Source: Thermus oshimai DSM 12092
GTDB taxonomy: Bacteria; Deinococcota; Deinococci; Deinococcales; Thermaceae
Reading direction: 5' to 3'
NCBI RefSeq assembly: GCF_000373145.1
Contig: NZ_KB890620.1
Coordinates: forward strand, 120,970-184,969
DNA: 64,000 bases
Below, one piece after another: positions 40,863 through 48,896 of the stretch. The notes under the pieces are model-generated. The model was not told the DNA's origin, searched no databases, and saw nothing but the letters and a program-made list of their open reading frames with translations. The position numbers and the translations under genes were made by a program. Every line of letters begins with the position of its first letter. Position 1 is the stretch's first letter.

Positions 40863-40866
<4 letters not shown>
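39739..40866 (+). CDS. rsmC: 16S rRNA (guanine-N2)-methyltransferase RsmC-like
   Basis: A 375-residue protein with two tandem methyltransferase-like halves, as in RsmC, which methylates G1207 of 16S rRNA. The N-terminal half keeps a degenerate SAM fold ([17 protein letters not shown], about 52-68). The active half has motif [17 protein letters not shown] (near 237-252) and the base-flipping motif [13 protein letters not shown]. The length matches the Thermus protein. The start is ATG 39,739. The stop overlaps the TTG start of sigA by 4 nt. A TTGACA/CATCAT pair near its 3' end may be an internal promoter. Confidence 0.9.
40612..40640 (+). promoter_or_regulatory. Candidate internal promoter for sigA within rsmC
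   Basis: A consensus TTGACA (40,612-40,617) is followed at 17-nt spacing by CATCAT (40,635-40,640), 222 nt upstream of sigA. The overlapping codons (ATC ATT GTT ACG) are AT-rich compared with the surrounding GC-rich codons. That would fit a constraint beyond protein coding. Confidence 0.4.
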
Positions 40867-42163
<1,297 letters not shown>

Positions 42164-42167
<4 letters not shown>

Positions 42168-42670
42168 GCGCCCCGGAAAGGGGCTAAGGGAAAGCGGGCC
42201 ACCTCCACAAGCTCCTCCCCCTCGCTCCGCACCAGGGCCACCTCCCGCACGGTGAAGGAGCCCATCGGGGGTGGGGGGAGGCTTCGGGCCAGGGCCTCCG
42301 CCGCCTCCGGAGGGAGGCCCAGGGCCAGGGTGAGGTGGGGGATGTAGCTTGGCCCCTCAATCTCCTTTAGGGGCGGGGCCAGGGGCTCCAGGGCGTGGTG
42401 GAGGCGGCGGAAGGCCTCCCCCCCGTAGGCCCTGAGGTAGACCACCCCTTGGGGCCAGGCCCCCCAGGGGCCAAGGCGCAGGCGGAAAGGGGCGTGGCCC
42501 CGGAGGATCCCCTCCAGGGCGATCCTCAAGGCCTCCTCCTCGTAGGGCCAGTCAAAGGGCTGGCGCAGGTTCAGGTGGGGGGGGCCGAAACCCTTCACCC
42601 CGTGGGCCGCCTGGAGCTCCTCCATGAAGGCCCTCAGGCGCGCAGGCGGCCAGACCAGCACCCCGTACAC
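42164..42670 (-). CDS. 2H phosphoesterase (2'-5' RNA ligase family)
   Basis: A 168-residue LigT/ThpR-like protein. The two HxT/N-type motifs of the 2H superfamily are HLNL (about 31-34) and HLTL (about 112-115), the second in [10 protein letters not shown]. Members hydrolyse cyclic phosphodiesters of RNA ends or nucleotides. The first motif has Asn rather than Thr/Ser at the third position, so the activity is uncertain. The GTG start is at 42,670. The 3' end overlaps the convergent sigA by 4 nt. Confidence 0.75.
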
Positions 42671-42695
42671 GGGGGCAGTATACCTTAAGATTGGT

Positions 42696-44063
42696 TCAGA
42701 AAATCTCCAACCTCCCCCGGTACACCCGGCCCACGGGCTTCCCCCCCTCCCAGAGGGTGAGGTCCGCCCGGGCGCCTGGGAAAAGGCCCTGGTCCGCCCA
42801 GCCCGCCGCCCGGGCCGCCCCCAGGGTGTGGGCCTCCAGCACCTCTTCCTCCTCCAGGGCCTCCCTGGGATGGAGGGGGTTTAGGGCGGCCTCCAGGTTC
42901 AGGGCGTACTCGGGGGGCGCCACGGGGGCATCGGAGCCGAAGGCCAGGGGGAGGCCCGTGGCCTTGAGGCTCCGGAAGCGGAAGGCCTCCTCCCTAGGGA
43001 AGCCCAAGGCCCCGATGAGGGCCCGGTCCTCCAGGAGGTGGAGGGGCTGGAGGGAAAGGGCCAGGGGAAGGCCCTTGAATAGGGGCAAGGCCTCGTCCCG
43101 GACGTGCTGGACGTGCTCCATCCGCAGAAGAACCCCCTTCTCCCGGGCCAGGGGGGCCAGGGCCTGGAAGACCTCGAGGACCCCCTCCACCGCCCGGGTG
43201 CCGATGGCGTGCACCGCCAGGGTGAAGCCCGCCCTCAGGGCCTCCTCCCCCTCCTCCCGGATGGCCTCCAGGGGGTCCAGGGGCAGGCCGAAGCTCCCGT
43301 CCGGGTAGGGGCGGTGCATCCAGGCGGTGCGGCTGCCCAAGGCCCCGTCGGCGAAGAACTTGACCGCCCTCAGGTGCACCTCCCCGTACACCCCCGGCCG
43401 CCACCCCCGCCAGGCCCCCCTGGGCAGGGCCCACCAAAGCCTTAGGGGAAGCTCCATCTTTAAGGCCCACTCCAAAGCCTCCGGGGGCTCGTAGCCCAGG
43501 GCGTGGAGGGCGGTGTACCCCCGGCGGGCGAGGTCCTCCAGGCCCCGCCTCAAGTCCTCCGGACCGGGCGGGGGGAGGTGGGGGGTGAGGAGGTCCTGGG
43601 CCCGCTCCAGGAGGTAGTAGGGCCTCCCCTCGCCGTCCCTTAAAAACCCGCCCCCTTCGGGGGGAGGGGTCCCCGGGGTAAGACCCGCCCGCTCAGCCGC
43701 CTTGCGGTTGATCCAGGCGGAGTGGTAATCCCGGCTCCTCAAGAAGACAGGGTGCTCTGGGGCCGCCTGGTCCAGGAGGCCAGGGGGAGGGGGCCTATGA
43801 AAAAGAAAGCCCTGCCCCTGAAGCCAGGCCCCAGGGGGGAGGCGGCGCGCGGCCTCGGCCACCCTCCCGGCCACCTTCTCGGGGTCGGTAAGCCCCCCGA
43901 GGTCCAGGCCCCTTAAGGCCAGGCCCCAGTAGAGGGGGTGGGTGTGGGCGTCCTGGAGGCCCGGGGTGATGCGCTCAAAGCGAAGCCCCCGCGCCCCCGG
44001 CTCCACCCTCAAGAGGCGCTCCCCCTGGAGAAGAAGGCTTCGGCTTCCGTCCGTGAGCCACAT
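42696..44063 (-). CDS. Metal-dependent amidohydrolase (YtcJ-like)
   Basis: A 455-residue amidohydrolase-superfamily protein. Metal-binding motifs are present: HTHP near the N-terminus (LQDAHTHPLYWG), VKFFADGALGSRTAW, HAIGTRAVEGVLE, MEHVQHV, and FGSDAPVAPPEYALNL with the catalytic Asp. The YtcJ/NfdA-like family acts on N-formyl or amide compounds; the substrate here is unknown. ATG 44,063 is chosen over ATG 44,075 because a TAAGAT -10 box (44,074-44,079, minus strand) overlaps the upstream ATG. Divergent from the pentaheme cytochrome gene. Confidence 0.82.
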   Translation of the reverse strand: MWLTDGSRSLLLQGERLLRVEPGARGLRFERITPGLQDAHTHPLYWGLALRGLDLGGLTDPEKVAGRVAEAARRLPPGAWLQGQGFLFHRPPPPGLLDQAAPEHPVFLRSRDYHSAWINRKAAERAGLTPGTPPPEGGGFLRDGEGRPYYLLERAQDLLTPHLPPPGPEDLRRGLEDLARRGYTALHALGYEPPEALEWALKMELPLRLWWALPRGAWRGWRPGVYGEVHLRAVKFFADGALGSRTAWMHRPYPDGSFGLPLDPLEAIREEGEEALRAGFTLAVHAIGTRAVEGVLEVFQALAPLAREKGVLLRMEHVQHVRDEALPLFKGLPLALSLQPLHLLEDRALIGALGFPREEAFRFRSLKATGLPLAFGSDAPVAPPEYALNLEAALNPLHPREALEEEEVLEAHTLGAARAAGWADQGLFPGARADLTLWEGGKPVGRVYRGRLEIF

Positions 44064-44082
44064 GCTCCGGGACATCTTACCC

Positions 44083-44112
44083 TTGACAGAGGAGCGAGTA
44101 GGGGTGTCTGCT
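44083..44112 (+). promoter_or_regulatory. Candidate promoter of the pentaheme cytochrome gene
   Basis: A perfect TTGACA (44,083-44,088) with a poor -10 (TCTGCT, 44,107-44,112) at 18-nt spacing. A weak -10 with a consensus -35 is consistent with an activator-dependent promoter, but this is inference. Confidence 0.4.
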
Positions 44113-44131
44113 AGGGGCGAAGGGGGTGTGT

Positions 44132-45247
44132 ATGAAAAGAACCCTACTGGCCCTCTTGGCGCTCGGTCTGATGGTGGCCTTTTCCAGCGAGGAGGCCATC
44201 CAGAAGGAGTGGGAGGGAAGCGCCCACAACAACGGGGTCATGGGGTACAAGACCCTGCGGGAGGCCACGGTGGAGGCCCGCCAGGCCAACGCCGCCCACT
44301 GCGCCCGCTGCCACAGCGAGCAGGGCTTTTTGGCCTGGCTAGAGCAGCTCAAGAAGGGGAACCCCGGCAACCTGGTAGGCCCAGACGGCAAGCCCGCCAC
44401 GGTGGAGTACCTGAGGAGCCTGGGCCTCACCCAGGACCAGGTGAAGCCCGTCACCTGCAAGGCCTGCCACGACGAGGACGGGGACCTGCGCCTGGCCAAC
44501 GACACCCCCATGCTCCCCTCCGGCTTCAAGGCCACCGCGGTGGGCAACGCCGCCCTTTGCATCGCCTGCCACAACTCGCGCAACGGCCGCGTCACCTGGA
44601 ACGCGGAGGACCCCGGCCGCTACACCTACCCCCACGCCTCCAGCCAGGGGGATGTCCTCCTGGGCAAGAACGCCTACTTCGTGGACGACACCCGGGAGTG
44701 GCCCAACCCCCACGCCTTCTTCACCGGCAACGCCTGCTCCACCTGCCACATGAGCCTGGCCGGAAAGGGGGACTACTCCTCCCACACCTTCAAGACCCCC
44801 GAGGGGCTCTGCGCCTCCTGCCACGGGACCAAGTACACCGAGGAGATGGTCCAGGAGAACACCCTCCACCTCCTCTCCCTGGTGCGCACCCAGGTGAACG
44901 CCCGGGTGCTGGCGGTGCGGGACCGCATCAAGACCGTGCGGGCCTGGAACCCCGAAAACGGCCAGTTCACCCCCAACGTGGCGGTGAAGGCCCCGGTCTA
45001 CCGGGTGGACATCCTCTCCATCGCCGGGCAGATCGCCTTCAAGATGACCCTCACGGACGGGAGCGTGCTCTACAGCCAGCTGGGGGATATCCGGGATGAG
45101 AAGGGCCAGCCGGTCTTCGCCACCAAGGACCCCGTGGTGCGGGCCGCCTGGAACTACCTCCTCATCGAGAACGACGGCTCTAAGGGCGTGCACAACCCCA
45201 CCTACACCCGGGCGGTGCTCCTGGCCACCCTCGAGGCCCTGAAGTAG
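44132..45247 (+). CDS. Periplasmic pentaheme cytochrome c
   Basis: A 371-residue exported protein with a signal peptide (MKRTLLALLALGLMVAFS). Five CxxCH haem-binding motifs lie at about 57-61, 109-113, 143-147, 202-206 and 227-231. The C-terminal third has no haem motif and looks beta-rich. It lacks the CxxCK motif of NrfA nitrite reductase, so it is an electron carrier or a reductase of unrecognised type. ATG 44,132 is used; a GTG two codons upstream is in frame. It lies 3-4 kb from the psr cluster but is separated from it by ribF and a Nudix gene, and is closed by its own terminator. Confidence 0.85.
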   Translation: MKRTLLALLALGLMVAFSSEEAIQKEWEGSAHNNGVMGYKTLREATVEARQANAAHCARCHSEQGFLAWLEQLKKGNPGNLVGPDGKPATVEYLRSLGLTQDQVKPVTCKACHDEDGDLRLANDTPMLPSGFKATAVGNAALCIACHNSRNGRVTWNAEDPGRYTYPHASSQGDVLLGKNAYFVDDTREWPNPHAFFTGNACSTCHMSLAGKGDYSSHTFKTPEGLCASCHGTKYTEEMVQENTLHLLSLVRTQVNARVLAVRDRIKTVRAWNPENGQFTPNVAVKAPVYRVDILSIAGQIAFKMTLTDGSVLYSQLGDIRDEKGQPVFATKDPVVRAAWNYLLIENDGSKGVHNPTYTRAVLLATLEALK

Positions 45248-45261
45248 GCCCGGCCGAAGGC

Positions 45262-45298
45262 CCCCACCGCAAGCCCGCGCTTGCGGTGGGGCTTCCTT
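45262..45298 (+). terminator. Terminator after the pentaheme cytochrome gene
   Basis: A 13-bp perfect stem (CCCCACCGCAAGC, 45,262-45,274, with 45,279-45,291) followed by CTTCCTTT. It shares the CCCCACCG/CGGTGGGG outer stem with the hairpins at 16,315 and 37,938. Confidence 0.85.
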
Positions 45299-45330
45299 TG
45301 GGGAGGGGGGTTGGCTTGTAGCATAAAGGG

Positions 45331-45819
45331 GTGAGCCGCACCTACCTCTACCGGGGCCGGATCCTGAACCTGGCCCTCGAGGGCCGCTACGAGATCGTGG
45401 AGCACAAGCCGGCGGTGGCCATCATCGCCCTAAAGGAGGGCCGGATGCTCTTCGTGCGCCAGATGCGCCCCGCGGTGGGGCTAAAGCCCCTGGAGATCCC
45501 TGCGGGGCTCATAGAGCCGGGGGAGGACCCCCTGGAGGCCGCAAGAAGGGAGCTTGCCGAGGAGACGGGCCTCACGGGGGACCTCACCCACCTCTTCAGC
45601 TTCTTCGTCTCCCCCGGCTTCACCGACGAGAAGACCCACGTCTTCCTGGCGGAAAACCTCCGCCCCATAGAGGCCACCCCCGACGAGGACGAGGCCATAG
45701 AGGTGCTCTGGCTGGAGCCGGAAAAGGCGCTGGAGATGCACCGGAAGGGGGAGGCGGAGTTCTCGGCCACGGGGCTCGTGGGGGTGCTTTACCACCATGC
45801 TTTTCTCCGAGGTCGCTGA
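45331..45819 (+). CDS. ADP-ribose pyrophosphatase (Nudix hydrolase)
   Basis: A 162-residue Nudix enzyme resembling the characterised Thermus ADP-ribose pyrophosphatase, which cleaves ADP-ribose to AMP and ribose 5-phosphate. The Nudix box is complete: GLIEPGEDPLEAARRELAEE (about residues 59-78) with the REL-EE core. RQMRPAVG and the ADPRase-type FVSPGFTDEKTHVFLAENL follow. The GTG start has no Shine-Dalgarno; TAGCAT lies 6 nt upstream. The 3' end overlaps ribF by 23 nt. Confidence 0.92.
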   Translation: MSRTYLYRGRILNLALEGRYEIVEHKPAVAIIALKEGRMLFVRQMRPAVGLKPLEIPAGLIEPGEDPLEAARRELAEETGLTGDLTHLFSFFVSPGFTDEKTHVFLAENLRPIEATPDEDEAIEVLWLEPEKALEMHRKGEAEFSATGLVGVLYHHAFLRGR

Positions 45820-46681
45820 CGTTCCCAAAGGCCCCAAGGTGGTGGCCGTGGGCTCCTTTGACGGGGTGCACCTGGGCCACCAGCACCTCCTGCACCGGGC
45901 CAAGGAGGAGGCCCAGGCCCGCCACCTGCCCCTTCTGGTCTACACCTTTGACCCCCCCACCAAGGTCTTCACCCGGGGGGAGGGGTTCTTGATGGACCTC
46001 GAGGAGAAGGTGGAGGCCTTAAGGGCCCTCGGGGTGGAGATGATCCTCGCCGTGCCCTTCAACGCGGAGTTCGCGAGGCGAAGCGCCGAGGCCTTCCTGG
46101 AGGACCTCAGGGCCTTGGGGGCGGAGGCGGTCTACGTGGGGGAGGACTTCCGCTTCGGTAAAGGGCGCGCAGGAACCCCCGAGGCCCTAAAGCAGGTGGC
46201 CCCGGTGCGCGTCGTGCCCCTTCTGGAGCTTGGGGGCGAGGCGGTGAAGTCCAGCCGCATCCGGGCCCTCCTCCAGGAGGGCCGGGTGGAGGAGGCCCGC
46301 CACCTCCTGGGCCGCCCCTACAGCGCCTACGGGGTGGTGGTGGAGGGGGACCGGCTGGGGCAGAAGCTCGGCTTCCCCACCGCCAACCTGGCCGTCCACC
46401 CCCTAAAGGTCCTCCCCCCCGGGGTCTACGCGGTGGAGGCCGAGGGGCCCTTCGGCCGGCGGAAAGGGGTGGCCAACGTGGGCACCCGGCCCACGCTGGA
46501 GGGGAAGGAAAGGCGCCTGGAGGTCCACCTCCTGGGCTTCATGGGGGCGCTTTACGGGGCAGAACTCAAGGTGGTCTTCCTCAAGCGGCTTAGGGAAGAG
46601 CGGCGCTTTGAGAGCCTGGAAGCCCTAAAGGAGCAGATCGCCAAGGACATCCAGGCCGCCCGGGCCTTCTTTGGGCTTTAG
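45797..46681 (+). CDS. ribF: Bifunctional riboflavin kinase / FAD synthetase
   Basis: A 294-residue RibF making FMN and FAD. The N-terminal nucleotidyl-transferase domain has GSFDGVHLGHQHLL (about 19-32), YVGEDFRFGKGRAG and SSRIRALLQ. The C-terminal kinase domain has GQKLGFPTANLAV (GFPTAN motif, about 196-201) and GVANVGTRPTLEG. It starts 23 nt inside the upstream Nudix gene, so the pair is likely translationally coupled. FAD metabolism and ADP-ribose turnover are both nucleotide-cofactor functions. Confidence 0.96.
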   Translation: MLFSEVADVPKGPKVVAVGSFDGVHLGHQHLLHRAKEEAQARHLPLLVYTFDPPTKVFTRGEGFLMDLEEKVEALRALGVEMILAVPFNAEFARRSAEAFLEDLRALGAEAVYVGEDFRFGKGRAGTPEALKQVAPVRVVPLLELGGEAVKSSRIRALLQEGRVEEARHLLGRPYSAYGVVVEGDRLGQKLGFPTANLAVHPLKVLPPGVYAVEAEGPFGRRKGVANVGTRPTLEGKERRLEVHLLGFMGALYGAELKVVFLKRLREERRFESLEALKEQIAKDIQAARAFFGL

Positions 46682-46708
46682 AGGACACCTGCCCCTACCC
46701 CGCCCCGG

Positions 46709-46714
46709 TAAGGT
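46709..46714 (+). promoter_or_regulatory. -10 box of the two-component operon
   Basis: TAAGGT with spacer aaaggg and then GTG, the same arrangement (including the identical aaaggg spacer) as at the Nudix gene (TAGCAT, aaaggg, GTG). A leaderless message is predicted. Confidence 0.5.
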
Positions 46715-46720
46715 AAAGGG

Positions 46721-47683
46721 GTGGACTGCACGCCCCTGGCCCAGGCCCTCCTTCGGGCCCGCACCCGGCAGGAAAGCCTGCGCCTGGCCCTGGAAGCCCT
46801 GGAGGCCATGGGGGTCATCCGCTGCGGGGAGGCCTACTGGGTCACGGAGGGGCTCCGGCTGGTCCAGCTCCAGTCCTGCCGGAAGGCCTGCCTCCTGGTG
46901 GAGCGCTCCCGCGCCCTGGCGGAGCAGGCCCTGGCCGGGGAAAGGGCGGAGGAAGGGCCTTTGGTGGCCCTTCCCATCCGGGACGAGGGGCGGACCCTGG
47001 CGGTCTTGGTGCTGAGCCTGGAGGAGGGGGAGAAGGTGCCCGAAGCCCTTAAGCCCCTCCTCCTCCTGGCCTTGAAGCGCCCCTCCCTGGAGGCCTCTAG
47101 CCGCCTCCTCCTGGCCCAGGAGGAGGAGCGGCGCCGGGTGGGGCGGGAGCTCCACGACGGGGTGGGGAGCCTCCTCACCGCCACCCTCCTCACCCTGAAG
47201 CTGGCGGAGCGCCACCCCGAGCGGCTCCCCGAGGTGCGGGCCCAGCTGGCCCAGGCCCTGGAGGAGGTGCGCCGCCTCTCCCGCGAGCTCCGCATGCCCC
47301 TCCTGGACGAGTTCAGCCTGGAAGAAGCCCTGAGGCGCTACCTGGAGGGGTACCGGCGGCAGGGCCTACAGGTGGAGGCCCGGCTGGCTGTGCCCCCCAT
47401 GGACAAGGTCAAGGAGGCCGCCTTGTTCCGGGTGGTGCAGGAGGCCCTAACCAACGTGCTGAAGCACGCCGGGGCGAAAAGGGTGCGGGTGGAGCTTCTG
47501 GCGGAAGGGGAGCGGCTTTTCGGGGTCATAGAGGACGACGGCAAGGGGTTTGACCCCCACAAGACCCCGCCTTCCGTGGGGCTTTTGGGCATGCAGGAGC
47601 GGGTCCAGGCCCTGGGGGGGAGCCTTTTCGTCCATTCCCAGCCGGGGGAGGGCACGCGGGTGGAGTTCGGGGTGCCCCTATGA
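46721..47683 (+). CDS. NarL-type sensor histidine kinase with four N-terminal cysteines
   Basis: A 320-residue soluble kinase. Residues 1-120 form an input domain of GAF-like character with Cys3, Cys35, Cys53 and Cys57. The HisKA_3 dimerisation domain follows, with phospho-His145 in RRVGRELHDGVGSLL. A HATPase_c domain has its N box around FRVVQEALTNVLKHA and a G box at DDGKGFD and GLLGMQERVQALGG. No transmembrane segment is seen, so it senses a cytoplasmic signal. By analogy with NreB, the four cysteines could hold an iron-sulfur cluster or a thiol switch. It is translationally coupled to the response regulator and lies directly upstream of the psr operon. Confidence 0.88.
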   Translation: MDCTPLAQALLRARTRQESLRLALEALEAMGVIRCGEAYWVTEGLRLVQLQSCRKACLLVERSRALAEQALAGERAEEGPLVALPIRDEGRTLAVLVLSLEEGEKVPEALKPLLLLALKRPSLEASSRLLLAQEEERRRVGRELHDGVGSLLTATLLTLKLAERHPERLPEVRAQLAQALEEVRRLSRELRMPLLDEFSLEEALRRYLEGYRRQGLQVEARLAVPPMDKVKEAALFRVVQEALTNVLKHAGAKRVRVELLAEGERLFGVIEDDGKGFDPHKTPPSVGLLGMQERVQALGGSLFVHSQPGEGTRVEFGVPL

Positions 47684-48276
47684 GGGTGGTGCTGGTGGAG
47701 GACCACCACCTGGTGCGGGCGGGCCTCCGCCTCCTCCTGGAGGAGGGGGGGCATAGGGTGGTGGGGGAGTTCGCCCGGGCGGAAGAGGCCCTTAGTACCC
47801 CGTGGGAAGCGGACCTGGTGCTTTTGGACCTGAACCTGCCGGGGCAGGGGGGCCTCGAGGCCCTCCCCCTTTTGGCCCAAAGGGCCCCCGTCCTGGTGGT
47901 CTCCATGCACGACGAGCCCGCCTACGTGGCCCGGGCCTTCCAGCTCGGGGCCCGGGGCTACCTGCCCAAGCACGCCCTGGACCAGGACCTCCTGGAGGCC
48001 CTAGAGCGGCTCAGACAGGGCCTCCGCTACCTCCACCCCAGCCTCACGGAAGCCCTTTTAGAGGGGCAAAGGACCCCCACCCCCGAGGTCCTCTCCCCCC
48101 GGGAGCGGGCCCTGGTGGGCCTCCTGGCCCAGGGGTACACCCTCTCGCAGGCGGCGGAGGCCCTGGGCATCTCCCTGAAGACCGCCTCCACCTACAAGCA
48201 GCGGGCCATGAACAAGCTGGGGCTCATGGAAACCCCGGAGCTGGTGCGCTGGGCCCGGGAGCAGGGCCTGGCCTAG
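47680..48276 (+). CDS. NarL/FixJ-type response regulator
   Basis: A 198-residue regulator with a receiver domain (acidic VLVEDHH, phospho-acceptor Asp50 in LVLLDLNLPG, conserved Lys in GYLPKHALDQD). A C-terminal LuxR helix-turn-helix follows (LSPRERALVGLLAQGYTLSQAAEALGISLKTASTYKQRAMNKLGL, about 138-182). The ATG overlaps the kinase stop (ATGA). The first gene downstream, 98 nt away, is the TorD-like chaperone of the psr cluster, so that cluster is the obvious target; this is inferred from position. Confidence 0.92.
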   Translation: MRVVLVEDHHLVRAGLRLLLEEGGHRVVGEFARAEEALSTPWEADLVLLDLNLPGQGGLEALPLLAQRAPVLVVSMHDEPAYVARAFQLGARGYLPKHALDQDLLEALERLRQGLRYLHPSLTEALLEGQRTPTPEVLSPRERALVGLLAQGYTLSQAAEALGISLKTASTYKQRAMNKLGLMETPELVRWAREQGLA

Positions 48277-48374
48277 GGACATTTGCCTTAGGAACCCTTC
48301 CGACAACCCTGCCCGAACCTCTCCGTCTTAGGCCTCCCCTCCCCTTCCCTACCCTGGGAACCAGGAGGTGAGGC

Positions 48375-48896
48375 ATGGAGCTCCTAGGCTGGGTGGTGGC
48401 CAGCGCCTTCGCCCCTCCAGGCGAGGCCTTCTGGCAAGAGCTGGAGCTCGGGACCCTGGAGGAAGCCCTGGGGGAGCTCCTGGGCCGGAAGGTGGCCCTC
48501 CCCCACCCGCCCCTGGAGGAGCTCCAGGCGGCCTACACCCGGCTTTTCGTCAACCACCCCGCGGGGGCCGCCGCCCCCCCTTACACCGCCTACGCCCGGG
48601 ACGGGGTCCTCTTCGGCCCCTCCTACCAGGCCCTGGTGCGGGCCTTCCAGGAGGGGGGCCTCGAGGTGCAGGAAACCTGGCGCGACCTGCCGGACCACGT
48701 GGCGAGCCTCGGCGAGGCCATGGCCCTCCTGGCCCCGAGACGGCCCGACCTGGCCCGCTGGCTCCTCCTGAACTACCTGGAACCCTGGGTGGCCCGCTAC
48801 CGCCCGGTGGTGGCCCAGGAAGACCCCACGGGCTTTTACAGCGCCCTGATGGGCTTTTTAGAGGAGGCGCTTCATGGAAAGAAGAACCTTTCTTAA
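48375..48896 (+). CDS. TorD-like molybdoenzyme maturation chaperone
   Basis: A 173-residue all-helical TorD/DmsD-type protein that holds an unfolded Mo-enzyme and its Tat signal until cofactor insertion. The family motifs are EELQAAYTRLFVN, GAAAPPYTAY and LPDHVASLGEAMALLA (the LPDHIxxEL-type motif). The ribosome-binding site AGGAGGTGA is near perfect, 3 nt before the ATG. It is the first gene of the psr unit; its end overlaps psrA by 23 nt. TTAGGC/TACCCT at 16-nt spacing in the upstream gap is a weak promoter candidate. Confidence 0.85.
   Translation: MELLGWVVASAFAPPGEAFWQELELGTLEEALGELLGRKVALPHPPLEELQAAYTRLFVNHPAGAAAPPYTAYARDGVLFGPSYQALVRAFQEGGLEVQETWRDLPDHVASLGEAMALLAPRRPDLARWLLLNYLEPWVARYRPVVAQEDPTGFYSALMGFLEEALHGKKNLS

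Noticed and set aside
48277..48374. FNR/CRP-type palindrome upstream of the psr unit
   Set aside because: No TTGAT-N4-ATCAA or TGTGA-type inverted repeat is present. The sequence is pyrimidine-rich without clear symmetry.
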